DNA of 64,000 nucleotides, taken from Archivesica marissinica. Lineage: Eukaryota; Mollusca; Bivalvia; Venerida; Vesicomyidae. The stretch is from positions 85,714,712 through 85,778,711 of the forward strand of contig CM026404.1 of assembly GCA_014843695.1 (NCBI GenBank), given 5' to 3'. Every line of letters starts with the position of its first letter. Position 1 is the stretch's first letter. Below the pieces are notes generated by a model. It saw only the letters and a program-made list of their open reading frames with translations. It had not been told where the DNA came from and did no database searches. This document shows, one piece after another, positions 1-9,778 of this stretch. Position numbers and translations under genes: made by a program.

Positions 1-204
1 CCTGTTTACATTATTTTGGTACAACACAACTGTATGTTTACAAACATACTATATACAGTCATCAAGCGTCGTATACGACGTTTGTTTACTAGGTGAAATT
101 CTCGGATCATGTCAAAACATGTTGTGGGGAAAAAAACAATTTAAAAAAAAGATAGCAAAACAATTTTGTGAGTTGGCAAAAATATTTGGCCAGTATTTGT
201 TTTT

Positions 205-440
205 GGTCGCAATTGGCGACTGACAGCGGGAACCCGGTGTAGGTTCAAATCCCACTGGAGGTGTAAAATGTTTACATGTTGGGATGTTTTCAAGCTGGCT
301 TGCGGAATGCAGTGGGTCTACACTGGTGCCCATCCGTGCCTGCTCGGAGGGGCACCTGGGACTTCCTCCACCAATAATAGATGGAGAGTCGCCGTATGAT
401 CTAAGGTGTTGGTGCCACAACCCCATAAACAAAGAAAGAA
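205..440 (+). mobile_element. SINE family F copy
   Basis: The B-box-like GGTTCAAATCCCACT at about 242 is followed by a body with TCAAGCTGGCTTG, GCTCGGAGGGGCA and CCTCCACCAATAA. It is shared with 42838-43078 and the split copy at 47335-47815. The tail is A-rich (AAAGAAAGAAAG). Confidence 0.6.
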
Positions 441-754
441 AGCAGTAACTGTAACTCTACAGCCAGGTACAACAAAATTAATGATCTTTGGTCAAACAAC
501 TTTGATGCAACGAAACATGAAAATCGATTGAAATAATTGAAGCAATTTGAACGTGTTTCAATCAATGTCTGTGTCATTGTGTTTAATCTTTCAATATTTC
601 AAGATGGCCGCCTAAATCGACGCATTCTACAACTGGTGTAGGAATACACCGAAATAAGTAACAACAGTAGAACATTTCAAAATGAAGGCTCGTGTCTATT
701 GCAAAATGTTACAATTATAAAGATTAAATTCATGTCTTATGGTGATTATTGGGG
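434..754. other. No gene seen
   Basis: AT-rich spacer between a SINE F copy and MITE M1. No exon, RNA gene or tandem repeat is recognised. Confidence 0.5.
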
Positions 755-1001
755 TTAACCCATTTGATTCTGGATACCATTCAAACAGTATTTGCAAAGA
801 ACATAGAGCCAGATCAGCTGCCACGGATCATGCCATCTGATCAGGCTCTATGCTGTTTGCTATTCAGATGATATTGCTAAGATACTTGGCTATGTAGCAA
901 ACAACAAAGATCATGATCAGCACGCAGCGTCACACTGCGGCTGATCTGGATCTATGTTGTTTGCAAAAGCCTTTAAATGTATCCAGAATGAAATGGGTTA
1001 A
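755..1001. mobile_element. TTAA-flanked MITE, family M1
   Basis: TTAA at 755-758 and 998-1001 bound an element with terminal inverted repeats CCCATTTGATTCTGGATAC and GTATCCAGAATGAAATGGG. The interior has inverted AGCCAGATCAG / CTGATCTGGAT motifs. TTAA targets with CCC...GGG ends fit piggyBac-type non-autonomous elements (inference). Confidence 0.75.
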
Positions 1002-1049
1002 AAGGATGCCTAATAATATGCGCACATTTAACAGTTATTCATATATATT

Positions 1050-1280
1050 GTGGAAGTCGTGATAGTGCAGTGGTAGCGCTTTCACCTCATGTGCGAAAGG
1101 CCCGGAGTTCGAGCCCCACTGGAGCCGTTACAATAGTACCCTTAAGCAAGGCATTTAAATTCCACATTGTCTCTTCTCTCTCCTTCGTGGAGATGGATTC
1201 CATCAGGAATGAGGTCTCGAGAGTTTAATATAAGTTGTAAGAATTTGTATCGCATTCAAACTAAAACAAATTTTTATGAA
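1050..1280 (+). mobile_element. SINE family C copy
   Basis: tRNA-derived head with A box (AGTGCAGTGGTAGCGCT) and B box (GAGTTCGAGCCCC), then a body with TTAAGCAAGGCATTTAAATT, CTTCTCTCTCC and GAGGTCTCGAGAGT. Other copies are at 6683, 15745, 41931 and 54706, with a fragment at 26679. Confidence 0.75.
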
Positions 1281-1317
1281 CTAATTCAATATGTGCGGAT
1301 TTTAGTGATTCATGTTA

Positions 1318-1910
1318 AAAGTGTGTTTTATATAGGCACCATATACACTCCATTAAAACACCGTCGTGACGTCATACCTTTGTACTTGCAGTCCAATATT
1401 ATTAATATTGAACTGCTTTCCAAAGGCCAAACATGGCAGAGTATTATATTAAATCCTACGCGTAAATGTACGTGTATATGACCTCCGTGGTCGAGTGGTT
1501 AAGGTCGCTGACTTGTATACCACTGTAACCTATCATCACTGATCGTCACGGGTTCGAGCCCCGCTCAGGCCGTGTCTCATTTATATGAAAAAGTTGGCAG
1601 TTTCTTACGGAGGTTGGTGCACCCAAGTACTGGTTAACCGCTGGAGCCTGCCCAGGAAAGGTGTTGTTAGGTAAACTGCCCGTCGGCGATATAGCCCAAA
1701 ATGGTGCTGATGCAGGCGTAAAACCCGAAATATAAATAAATATAACAATTTTAATTAGTAAGATCTTGTTAATATAAGTGTGTGTTTTAAGTAAGATATA
1801 AGCCTCAAAGGATCTAATATGTAAAATATTGGCACTATGTTCGGCACTGAGGCGCCTCTCACAATCCAATAATTTACATATTGGATCGTTTGCGGCTTAT
1901 ACCCTATACA
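1318..1910 (-). mobile_element. Long inverted-repeat element, split by a SINE A insertion
   Basis: The sequence at 1318-1481 and 1740-1910 is the reverse of one continuous element at 36145-36460. One end folds back: 1795-1832 is complementary to 1866-1905 (core CCAATATGTAAA). SINE A (1482-1739) interrupts it. The element has no coding capacity and is interpreted as a non-autonomous DNA transposon. Confidence 0.6.
1482..1739 (+). mobile_element. SINE family A copy
   Basis: tRNA-like head with A box (TGGTCGAGTGGTTAAGGTCG) and B box (GGGTTCGAGCCCCG). The conserved body has AAGTTGGCAGTTTCTTACGG, CGCTGGAGCCTGCCCAGG and GGTGCTGATGCAGG. The tail is AATAAATA-like. Other copies are at 28518, 35355 and 46775, all on the + strand. 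Confidence 0.8.
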
Positions 1911-1949
1911 TACACACCACAAAGCATGAATTCATTGGTTATCTAAACC

Positions 1950-2075
1950 CCTCAGATGGATCTGTGGTAACACGCTGGACTGGTAATCCAGTGATCGCAG
2001 GTTTCATCCCCCGTCTGACCCTAATAAAATTAACAGTCTTTCAGATGGGACTATAAACCGAGGTCTCATGTATAG
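1950..2075 (+). mobile_element. SINE family B, partial copy
   Basis: Head and first body part (GGTAACACGCTGGACTGG, CCCCCGTCTGACCC, AACAGTCTTTCAGATGGGAC). It breaks off shortly after GAGGTCTC, and a full copy follows at 2086. The pair looks like a partial tandem duplication or an insertion beside an older copy. Confidence 0.65.
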
Positions 2076-2085
2076 ATGCAGTACA

Positions 2086-2340
2086 CAGACGGATCTGTAG
2101 TCCAGTGGTAACACGCTGGACTGGTAATCCAGTGATCGGAGGTATCGATCCCCCGTCTGACCCTAATAAAATTAACAGTCTTTCAGATGGGACGTTAAAC
2201 CGAGGTCTCGTGTCGGTGCTTTACACCGTGCACGTAAAAGAACCAGAGGAGACTCTGGAATGGGTCTCTTATAACTAATCTCTTCAGGAGGCGTCGCTCA
2301 TATGGGCAACCGGTAGCGACGATAAATAAACGTAAAACAC
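2086..2340 (+). mobile_element. SINE family B, full copy (tRNA-Thr-like head)
   Basis: The head carries A box TAGTCCAGTGGTAACACG, an anticodon-like loop CTGGTAA (GGT, Thr) and a B-box variant. The body contains GTGTCGGTGCTTTACACCGT, AAAGAACCAGAGGAG and GGAGGCGTCGCTCATATGGG, ending AATAAACGTAAAACAC. Copies are also at 8838 (-), 31015, 38743 (-) and 47528. Confidence 0.8.
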
Positions 2341-2564
2341 ACTCATTGGTTATCTAAAAGATAAATGTGCAAATGAGTAATAGTTCTGTTATTCATTTGA
2401 AGAAAAAAACCTGCATAAAGAGATTTTAAATAGAGAACAACAATATGAAACAATTTAAATTGTTGAAAATCAATACATTGAGAGACCAGAAAATTCAGTC
2501 TACAAAAATGGCACCAATAACATAGAATGTGGAGCGAATTGTCCGCTCAATGATTTCTCTTAAA

Positions 2565-2745
2565 AAAGTTAACTTTATTTATTTTACAACGATTGCGAGG
2601 CAAGTTCTAACAACTTATATTAATCACTCTCTCGTTTGCGCGGATGAAAGCGTAAATGTGGTCATTCGTATGGGAGGAAACCGGAGTACCCGGAGAAAAC
2701 CCACCTGTCCGATCTGGCGACCACCGTTGATTTCTCTTGACAAAA
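2565..2745 (-). mobile_element. SINE family D, truncated
   Basis: Shares TTTATTTTACAACGATTGCG, GTCATTCGTATGGGAGG and CCCGGAGAAAACCCACCTG with 17222-17468. Those copies carry a reversed tRNA-like head at their right end; here the head is missing. Confidence 0.65.
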
Positions 2746-2803
2746 TACGATGTTATAAGTCCACCAAATTCACAGAAGAATGTTATGGTGTGAAATTTCT
2801 GAC

Positions 2804-2926
2804 TACAGTGAAACTCCTCTAAACCGATCGCCCTCCTCCCTTCTACAATGAACAAAGAAAGGAACAAATTTGGGACCAAGAAATTTGTTCGGTTTGGAGG
2901 GAATTCCGGTTTAGAGGGGTTTATTT
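2804..2926. mobile_element. Palindromic pogo/Tigger-like MITE, family M6
   Basis: TACAGTGAAACTCCTCTAAA at the left and CCGGTTTAGAGGGGTTTA at the right are inverted copies. Similar ends occur at 3393-3478, 23810-23899 and about 25680-25803. TACAGTAAAACCYCTCTAAA ends resemble mariner/pogo-group elements; this assignment is from memory of end motifs. Confidence 0.5.
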
Positions 2927-3013
2927 ATTTATTTATTTCTACTTTTAAAAACGAACAACTTTCAGCTATATTTTTCAGAATAATTAACGTGTTGTAAACT
3001 TATCTGCCATCTA

Positions 3014-3328
3014 CAGGGTTCATTCAAGGTCAGAATTTTTGGGAGAAGTGAGAAAGCGCTTGATCACTTCCTTAGATGGTGTTCTTTAATATACTTCTGC
3101 AAAATAGGGTTAAAATGCACAGTACAACCATTAAATACAACATTTGAATAGAAGGAGTGCTTTGTAATGAGCCAGTGTATCTTACTAGACAACATTTTGT
3201 ATGAAAATCGTAAAAACCAAAACATGTTTTTTTGGGGTTTTTTTAGGGAGAAGTGGGGCCCCCAGAGGGCGAAGTCAGGGTCCCTAGGGCGTCAATTTCG
3301 CCCACATCGCCCTCTAGAATGATCCCTG
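3014..3328. mobile_element. CAGGG-ended MITE, family M5
   Basis: The ends CAGGGTTCATTC and GAATGATCCCTG are 12-bp inverted repeats with one mismatch. ATCTA occurs directly on both sides (3009-3013 and 3329-3333), consistent with a target duplication. The body contains AGTGAGAAAGCG, TTAAATACAACATTTGAATA and a GC-rich palindromic part around CCCTAGGGCG. Copies are at 11726, 25254 and 42439. Confidence 0.7.
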
Positions 3329-3392
3329 ATCTATAAACATGTCTCAGCCTCCATCTAAGCATTGCAGATGTAGGAGAAAATAATAACCCCAC

Positions 3393-3478
3393 TATGAAAA
3401 CCCCTCTAAACCGAAAACCCCCCAACCAAACGTTACATCTGGTCCGGTTGCTGTTCGGTTTAGATGGGTTATACTGTA
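3393..3478. mobile_element. Palindromic MITE M6, short copy
   Basis: GAAAACCCCTCTAAACCG at the left pairs with CGGTTTAGATGGGTTATACT at the right. It lies just upstream of the LINE fragment. Confidence 0.45.
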
Positions 3479-3496
3479 TTATACCGTATAAACTCT

Positions 3497-3606
3497 TTCC
3501 CCCCCCCCGAACAACACGTCTCTGGAATAGCCTCCCCTACTATGTACAGTCCAGCCCCAGCTTAACCATTTTTGCTGAGCGGTTGGCCACGGTACCACTA
3601 ATGTAA
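3497..3606 (+). pseudogene. LINE reverse-transcriptase C-terminal fragment
   Basis: The translation PRTTRLWNSLPYYVQSSPSL followed by TIFAERL matches the R-x-x-x-x-W-N-S-L-P-x-x-V-x-x-x-x-S-L-x-x-F-x-x-x-L motif found at the very end of many non-LTR retrotransposon ORF2 proteins (CR1/Jockey/RTE-like). The frame ends in TAA at about 3604. No upstream RT domain is present, so this is a 5'-truncated dead copy. The sequence to about 3722 is probably its 3' UTR, and the tandem array from 3723 starts where a LINE tail would be expected. Confidence 0.6.
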
Positions 3607-3722
3607 CATGATGTCTGTTTTTAACCCTAGTTTGTAGTTCTTTTAACACTCTCTATCTCACTAATTGAGATTTTTAACCACTGTCCCTGACAAGCGCCTC
3701 CCTGTCATACTCGCGTCACGGC

Positions 3723-4360
3723 TGAGTGTTGGGAGAACTATGTAGATGTAGATATATAGCATCTATTGCAGATACAGCACAATCACCTCTCAGTTGGGAG
3801 AACTATGTAGATGTAGATATATACCATCTATTGCAGATGCAGCACAATCACCTCTCAGTTGGGAGAACTATGTAGATGTAGATATATAGCATCTATTGCA
3901 GATGCAGCACAATCACCTCTGAGTGTTGGGAGAACTATGTAGATGTAGATATATAGCATCTATTGCAGATACAGCACAATCACCTCTGAGTGTTGGGAGA
4001 ACTATGTAGATGTAGATATATAGCATATATTGCAGATACAGCACAATCACCTCTGAGTGTTGGGAGAACTATGTAGATGTAGATATATACCATCTATTGC
4101 AGATGCAGCACAATCACCTCTCAGTTGGGAGAACTATGTAGATGTAGATATATACCATCTATTGCAGATGCAGCACAATCACCTCTGAGTGTTGGGAGAA
4201 CTATGTAGATGTAGATATATAGCATCTATTGCAGATGCAGCACAATCACCTCTGAGTGTTGGGAGAACTATGTAGATGTAGATATATAGCATCTATTGCA
4301 GATGCAGCACAATCACCTCTGAGTGTTGGGAGAACTATGTAGATGTAGATATATACCATT
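3723..4360. repeat. Tandem array A, ~67-bp unit, ~9.5 copies
   Basis: Units begin GAGTGTTGGGAGAACTATGT and continue through AGATGTAGATATATAG and CTATTGCAGATACAGCAC to CACCTCT. Some units have the shorter variant CAGTTGGGAG. The first unit continues directly from the presumed LINE 3' tail. Confidence 0.9.
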
Positions 4361-4699
4361 GGTTTGCTTCCCAATATTAAATGACACAGTTTTGGAAGGC
4401 AAAACAGTTACCATAGATACAAACAACCTGCATTAAACTCTATTAACAATAATAAGCACAAGATATTGACCCATAGCATAACTGGGGACAATATTGACAT
4501 ATTCTGTTTGTTGCAGTTGTTCTCAATGCAACTGTTACATGAAATAATCTATTGTTGAATAAGTTCATTAGATAACCACACATAGGCCATCCGTAAAAAA
4601 ATGTTTGTTTGGCATAGCGCGCCGCAAAGAATTTGAGATGGTATAGGTTACTACTTTAATCCTTTGTATATAGGTTACTAGAGGAAGGAGCATAAGCCA
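4361..4699. other. No gene seen
   Basis: Unique AT-rich spacer between array A and an M3 MITE. No exon-like segment with splice sites was recognised. Confidence 0.5.
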
Positions 4700-4931
4700 T
4701 TAACCCTTTCAACACCACAGGCCTCTAAATAGACTTACAAAAAAGTGTAGACCCAGATGAGCCAGCTCGTCACAGGATCTGCACTTTTTGCCAGTAATAA
4801 TTATTACTATTTTTAGATAAAATTACCCATTTTGATTAATGAACTGGTCCAAAGGTAATTTTCTTATTAATTTATTGTCTAAAAATATCATGCACCAGTC
4901 CATGTCAGTTACTTGGAGTTGAATGGGTTAA
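4700..4931. mobile_element. TTAA-flanked MITE, family M3
   Basis: TTAA at 4700-4703 and 4928-4931. The ends are CCCTTTCAACACCA and its inverse around TTGAATGGG. The body has a central foldback (AGTGTAGA...GATCTGCACT) and a right arm with ATGGACTGG-type sequence. The most abundant family in the window, with about ten copies. Confidence 0.8.
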
Positions 4932-4947
4932 TATGGAAATAACAATT

Positions 4948-6007
4948 GGGGGTGGCAGGGTAGTGGAGAGGGTGGCAGGGTAGTGGAGGGGGTGGCATGG
5001 TAGTGGATGGGGTGGCAGGGTAGTGGAGGGTGGAGGGGGTGGCAGGGTTAGGGGGTGGCAGGGTAGTGGAGAGGGGCAGGGTAGTGGAGGGGGTGGCATG
5101 GTAGTGGATGGGTGGCAGGGTAGTGGAGAGGTGGCAGGGTAGTGGAGGGGGTGGCATGGTAGTGGATGGGGTGGCAGGGTAGTGGAGGGGTGGCAGGGTA
5201 GTGGAGAGGGGCAGGGTGGCAGGGGTGCAGGGTAGGGGGTGGAGGGGTGGCAGGGTAATGGAGGGGGTGGCAGGGTAGTGGAGGGGGTGGAAGGGTATGG
5301 GAGGGGTGGCAGGGTAATGGGGTAGGGTGGGGGGTGGCAGGGGTTTTATAGGTGGAGGGGGGTGGCAGGGTAGTGGAGGGGGTGGAAGGGAGGGGTGGCC
5401 GGGTCGTGGAGTGGGGTGGCCAGGGTAGTGGAGGGGTGGCAGGGTAGGGGGTGAGGGGTGGATTTAGTGGGGTAGGGAGGGGGTGGCAGGGTAGTGGAGG
5501 GGGTGGCAGGTAGTGGAGGGGTGGCAGGGTAGTGTAGGGGGTGCAAGGTAGTGGAGGGGTGCAGGGTAGTGGAGGGGGGGCAGGGGGTGGTAGGGTAGTG
5601 GAGGGGTGGTGGCCCGGGTATTGGAGGGTAGGGAGGGTGTGGCAGGGTGGCAGTGGAGGGGTGGGGGTGGCAGGGTAGTGTGTAGGGGTGGCAGGGTAGT
5701 GGAGGGGGGGTTGGCAGGGTAGTGGAGGGGCAGGGTGGGAGGGGGTGGCAGGGGTAGGGGGTGGCCGGGTAGTGGAGATGGGGAGGGGTAGGGTGGGGGT
5801 AGGGAGGGGGTGGTAGTGTAGTGGAGGGGGGGGTGGCAGGGTTGGGTGGGGTAGGGTGGAGGGGTGGCATGGTAGTGGGTGGGTGGCAGGGTAATGGAGG
5901 GGGTGGCAGGGTAGTGGAGGGGGTGGCAGGGTAGTGGAGGGGGTGGCAGGGTAGTGGGTGGGTGGCAGGGTAATGGAGGGGGTGGCAGGGTAGTGGAGGG
6001 AGGGGGC
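4948..6007. repeat. G-rich minisatellite B, ~21-bp unit, ~1.06 kb
   Basis: Degenerate units of the type GGTGGCAGGGTAGTGGAGGG fill the segment. One strand is nearly free of C, with dense GGG runs. The proline/leucine-rich reading on the reverse strand is a by-product. Strong strand asymmetry gives G-quadruplex potential. Confidence 0.9.
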
Positions 6008-6680
6008 TAGGTACAGCTGTGACATAAGGAGAGTATGAGGGAGATGTATTATGTGACCACAATATAGATGGGTATTTAACAGTATGCATAATGAATTGGG
6101 TCAATTTGTAAAATTTGTATTAAAAAAAAAGGACCTTTGGGTCACAGTGAGTATGCCAGTATGTCAAATCGAGAAAAGCTGAATAATTCTCCTGGTTAAC
6201 AAGAATTTGATGTGACCTGACAGATCGTAGCCCCTAGGCTCAATTGACTCTCTTGTGTAACTGACTATAATGGCTAGGAGGAAGTATGACCACAGAAATG
6301 TTAAATGAATACTGAGATTAATACACTGGAAGTAGCCTGAACTAACCTGAGGCAGATGCGAATTTTCGATTTTTCAATTTTGTAAACAGTGATTAGATGT
6401 AATATTTTATAACAAAATGATATTAGTAGTTACTCATTCTATTGATGATGTGCGTAGTTTGGAGTTAAACAGTTGCATTATTGGTAAATGGCCTTTGTCT
6501 AGATCGATATTGTTACAATTTTCAGAAGCTGGGATCAAATTCACCGAGTTATTTATGGAAGTTTGCACTCATTGTTATTAACAGGTGATTTACTCATTAA
6601 TAAAGGATGTGAATATGCTCCCTTATGGGGTTTGGAAGCAGCCATTCACTGTTTATAAGGGGAGGGTCAGTGATCCAGTG
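6008..6680. other. No gene seen
   Basis: Unique AT-rich sequence between the G-rich array and a SINE C copy. No recognisable exon. Confidence 0.5.
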
Positions 6681-6682
6681 GC

Positions 6683-6900
6683 AAGTTATGATAGCGAGAT
6701 GGTAGCTCAATCACTTCAGGTGCGAGTTCGAGCCCGCTGGAGCCGTTACGAATGTGCCATTAGGCAAGACATTTAAATTCCACGTTGCCTCTTCTCTCCT
6801 TCCCTCATGGCGATGCATTCCATCAGGATTGAGATCTCGAGAGTAATTAATATAAATTATAAGAACTTGTTTCGCAATCGAGTTAAAATAAATCTGTATT
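6683..6900 (+). mobile_element. SINE family C copy, diverged
   Basis: Degenerate head, B box GCGAGTTCGAGCCCGC, then GGCAAGACATTTAAATTCC, CTTCTCTCCTT and GAGATCTCGAGAGT as in the copy at 1050. Confidence 0.7.
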
Positions 6901-6958
6901 AACTAACAGTGGAGAAATGTATACTGGTTCCAGGAAATGCGTGTGCTATTTTTATTCC

Positions 6959-7150
6959 TTAACCTACCGAATAAATTTGACGGAATGTGCAAAGAACATA
7001 GATCCAGATCAGCCACGGTGTAACGCTGCGTCTGATCAGCATCTGTTGTTTGTTATTCAGACAAGCGTTTTAGCTCCACTATCCGAATGGCAAACAGCAT
7101 AGAGTCTGATCAGATGGAACGTTCTGTGCCGGCCGTCTGATCTTAAGGAT
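6959..7150. mobile_element. TTAA MITE, family M2, diverged right end
   Basis: Left end TTAACCTACCGAATAAATTT with GACGGAATGTGCAAAGAACA, as in the copy at 19590-19828. Inverted GATCCAGATCAG and CTGATCAGATGG motifs lie inside. The right end is degraded. Confidence 0.65.
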
Positions 7151-7310
7151 TAAGGTTATTTTTATTATCGTTCTTGCAAATCAATGTGCCCTTGTTACAC
7201 GCCCATTTGCATCTAGGTAACATCCCCATTATATATTAATAATAATAATAGTATTTATTTTAGAATAATAGGGTAATCAGTACAGCTTATTATTTGAACG
7301 ACGCCTGAGA

Positions 7311-7339
7311 CGATGATGATGATGGTGGTGGTGGTGATG

Positions 7340-7371
<32 letters not shown>

Positions 7372-7376
7372 GCTGT

Positions 7377-7462
<86 letters not shown>

Positions 7463-7472
7463 GTGGTGGTGA
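7311..7472. repeat. (ATG)n microsatellite
   Basis: About 54 trinucleotides of GAT/ATG with a few GTG interruptions. The reverse strand reads as poly-serine, which is not taken as coding. Confidence 0.95.
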
Positions 7473-8180
7473 TTTAGTAATCACTTCACGTCCACTTTTA
7501 TCCGTCTCCATGAAATCACAACAAAAATACTGTATTTCATATAACTCTTTGCATGCTAGTTATTATCCTTGGTTCCAGTGTGTCGATTTTTCATTTTTTA
7601 TACTTCTGGCAAAATGACAGCCTGACCGGGGAAGCCTGATTTCTGAGCCTATCACCATATACATACACCCACATTTTTACAGGTGTTAATTTTAAGTCTT
7701 CTCTGCAATATACCATCGCTAAAAATAGATAACGGAATTTTTTTTCGGAAATCACCGAATATCTAGGCACGATCATTTCATTTCTGAAAATACGCGAATG
7801 TTCCCGTAGCTTCAGCTACATTGCCAAAATGTGTCAACATACGATACTATTTCGCGTTTCTGTGTTAAAGTATCAATTTGGCGTAAGTGAAGTAAGGACA
7901 ATGAATAGCACTTAAATTAAATCTTCAGACGCACTTTTTTAGACTATTTACCATTCCGATGATACGTAGAAAATGGTGACCAATTATACAGTTTCATCAT
8001 ATGACGTGCCTCTCTTTCGATTCAAGTCACGTCATTAATTAAGTCACATGCTATTAATAGGATTACTGATAATCGATAATTACACGGAAACACCTCGGGT
8101 TTCCCCAATAATTTATATGATCAGAAACACGGCTCAATTAACGGTGTATGTGAATATATCTGACTGATATATGACTGACA
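7473..8180. other. No gene seen
   Basis: Unique AT-rich sequence of about 700 bp. A lone TAACTCTTTGCATGCTAG near 7546 resembles the terminus of family M4. Confidence 0.5.
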
Positions 8181-8182
8181 CT

Positions 8183-8330
8183 GCAAGCTAGCTGTGAAAA
8201 TAAAGGTCAAATATGTCATTGAAATTGATTAGAATCATGTCATAATGAGTTTTCAGTTAATGAATTGTCGGCTGCTGCAGTTATTTGAACTCTTTATAGC
8301 TTTTATTTTACCCAGCATGCAAAGAGTTAA
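8183..8330. mobile_element. TTAA MITE, family M4
   Basis: The right end TTTTACCCAGCATGCAAAGA followed by GTTAA (TTAA 8327-8330) is the inverse of TTAACTCTTTGCATGCTGGG at 35840. The left boundary is approximate. Shared interior: TCGGCTGCTGCAGTTATTTG. Confidence 0.6.
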
Positions 8331-8375
8331 AGCAGAGAAATGAAATCAGACCATGAATTCAAATAGACATCCTGC

Positions 8376-8590
8376 TGTGTTCAGTTTAGGCAGCTGACCA
8401 GTAAACAAACATTGTGTTCAGTTTAGGCTTAGCCGACCAGTTATCAAACATTGTGTTCAGTTTAGGCAGCTGACCAGTTATCAAACATTGTGTTCAGTTT
8501 AGGCAGCTGACCAGTTATCAAACATTGTGTTCAGTTTAGGCAGCTGACCAGTTATCAAACATTGTGTTCAGTTTAGGCAGCTGACCAGTT
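8376..8590. repeat. Tandem array D, 37-bp unit, ~5.5 copies
   Basis: Repeats of GTGTTCAGTTTAGGCAGCTG followed by ACCAGTTATCAAACATT. It ends exactly where an M1 MITE has inserted into CCAGTTAA. Confidence 0.9.
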
Positions 8591-8799
8591 AACCTATTTC
8601 ATTCTGGATACATTTTAAGGCTTTTGCTGCATGCTGATCAGGATCTATGTTGTTTGCTACATAGCCAAGTGTATTAGCAAGATCATCTAAATAGCAAACA
8701 GGATAGAGCCTGATCAGACGGAGCATTCCATGGTGGCTGATCTGGCTCTATGTTCTTTGCAAATACTGTTTGAACTGTATCCAGAATCAAATGGGTTAA
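8589..8799. mobile_element. TTAA MITE, family M1
   Basis: TTAA at 8589-8592 and 8796-8799. The terminal repeats CCTATTTCATTCTGGATAC and GTATCCAGAATCAAATGGG match the copy at 755-1001. Confidence 0.75.
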
Positions 8800-8837
8800 C
8801 TAAGTTAGTTCTGTTCACATAATATATTTGTGTTTGT

Positions 8838-9100
8838 GTTTTACGTTTGTTTATCGTTGCTACTGGTTCCCATATGAGCGACGCCTCCTGAAGATATTAG
8901 TCATTTTAGATTTTGGAGGATAGTGCAATGATACAGACAGAGACCCATTACAGAGTGCTCCTCTGGTTCTTTTACGTGCACGGTGTAAAGCACCGACTCG
9001 AGACCTCGGCGGTTTAACGTCCCATCTGAAAGACTGTTAATTTTACTAGGGTCAGACGGGGGATCGAACCTGCGATCCCTGGATTACCAGTCCGTCTGTC
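8838..9100 (-). mobile_element. SINE family B copy, reverse
   Basis: Reads backwards through GTTTTACGTTTGTTTATCGT, CATATGAGCGACGCCTCCTG, CGGTGTAAAGCACCGAC and GGGTCAGACGGGGGATCGAA. The tRNA-like head is at its right end. Confidence 0.75.
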
Positions 9101-9210
9101 ATAATATATTTATTTCGGTCAGTTATGAATCACTAGCGACCCAGTTTATCATTAATTCCATGTATGGTTAATTAATCAAGAATGGAATGGTTGGTATTAA
9201 ATCTCATGCA

Positions 9211-9427
9211 TTAATACATTCAACACCAAGTAACTGACATGGACTGGTCCATGATATTGTTAGACGAATAAATGAATCAGAAGATTACATTTGGACCAGT
9301 TCATTTATCAAAATGTGTAATTTTGTCTAAAAATAGTAATATTACTGGCAAAAAGTGTAGATCCAGATGAGCCGGCTCGTGACTTTTTGTAAGCCTATTT
9401 AGAGGTCTGTGGTGTTGAAAGGGTTAA
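9211..9427. mobile_element. TTAA MITE, family M3 (reverse orientation)
   Basis: TTAA at 9211-9214 and 9424-9427. ATTCAACACCAAGTAACTGA at the left and GTGTTGAAAGGG at the right, with AAAAAGTGTAGATCCAGATG near the centre. Confidence 0.75.
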
Positions 9428-9478
9428 GTAGATACCAGTTTAGTGTTCACTTTGCTGCATAGCTAAAGCTTGGATATA

Positions 9479-9778
9479 TCTTATACATGATCTGCATTAT
9501 ATAGCCAAAGTAGGGAGGGACCTGTCTTATACATGATCTGCATTATAAAGCCAAAGTAGGGAGGGACCTGTCTTATACATGATCTGCATTATAAAGCCAA
9601 AGTAGGGAGGGACCTGTCTTATACATGATCTGCATTATATAGCCAAAGTAGGGAGGGACCTGTCTTATACATGATCTGCATTATAAAGCCAAAGTAGGGA
9701 GGGACCTGTCTTATACATGATCTGCATTATAAAGCCAAAGTAGGGAGGGACCTGTCTTATACATGATCTGCATTATAT
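9479..9778. repeat. Tandem array E, 46-bp unit, ~6.5 copies
   Basis: Near-identical units: CTTATACATGATCTGCATTA, then TAAAGCCAAAGTAGGG, then AGGGACCTGT. Confidence 0.9.

Noticed and set aside
1482..1580. Functional tRNA gene at SINE heads (families A, B, C, E)
   Set aside because: A and B boxes exist but the cloverleaf is incomplete and the same bodies and tails follow in all copies, so these are SINEs.
5048..6104. Proline-rich reverse-strand ORFs resembling extensin-like protein
   Set aside because: G-rich minisatellite read on the other strand; frames shift with every indel.
7290..7511. Poly-serine reverse-strand ORF
   Set aside because: Trinucleotide microsatellite.
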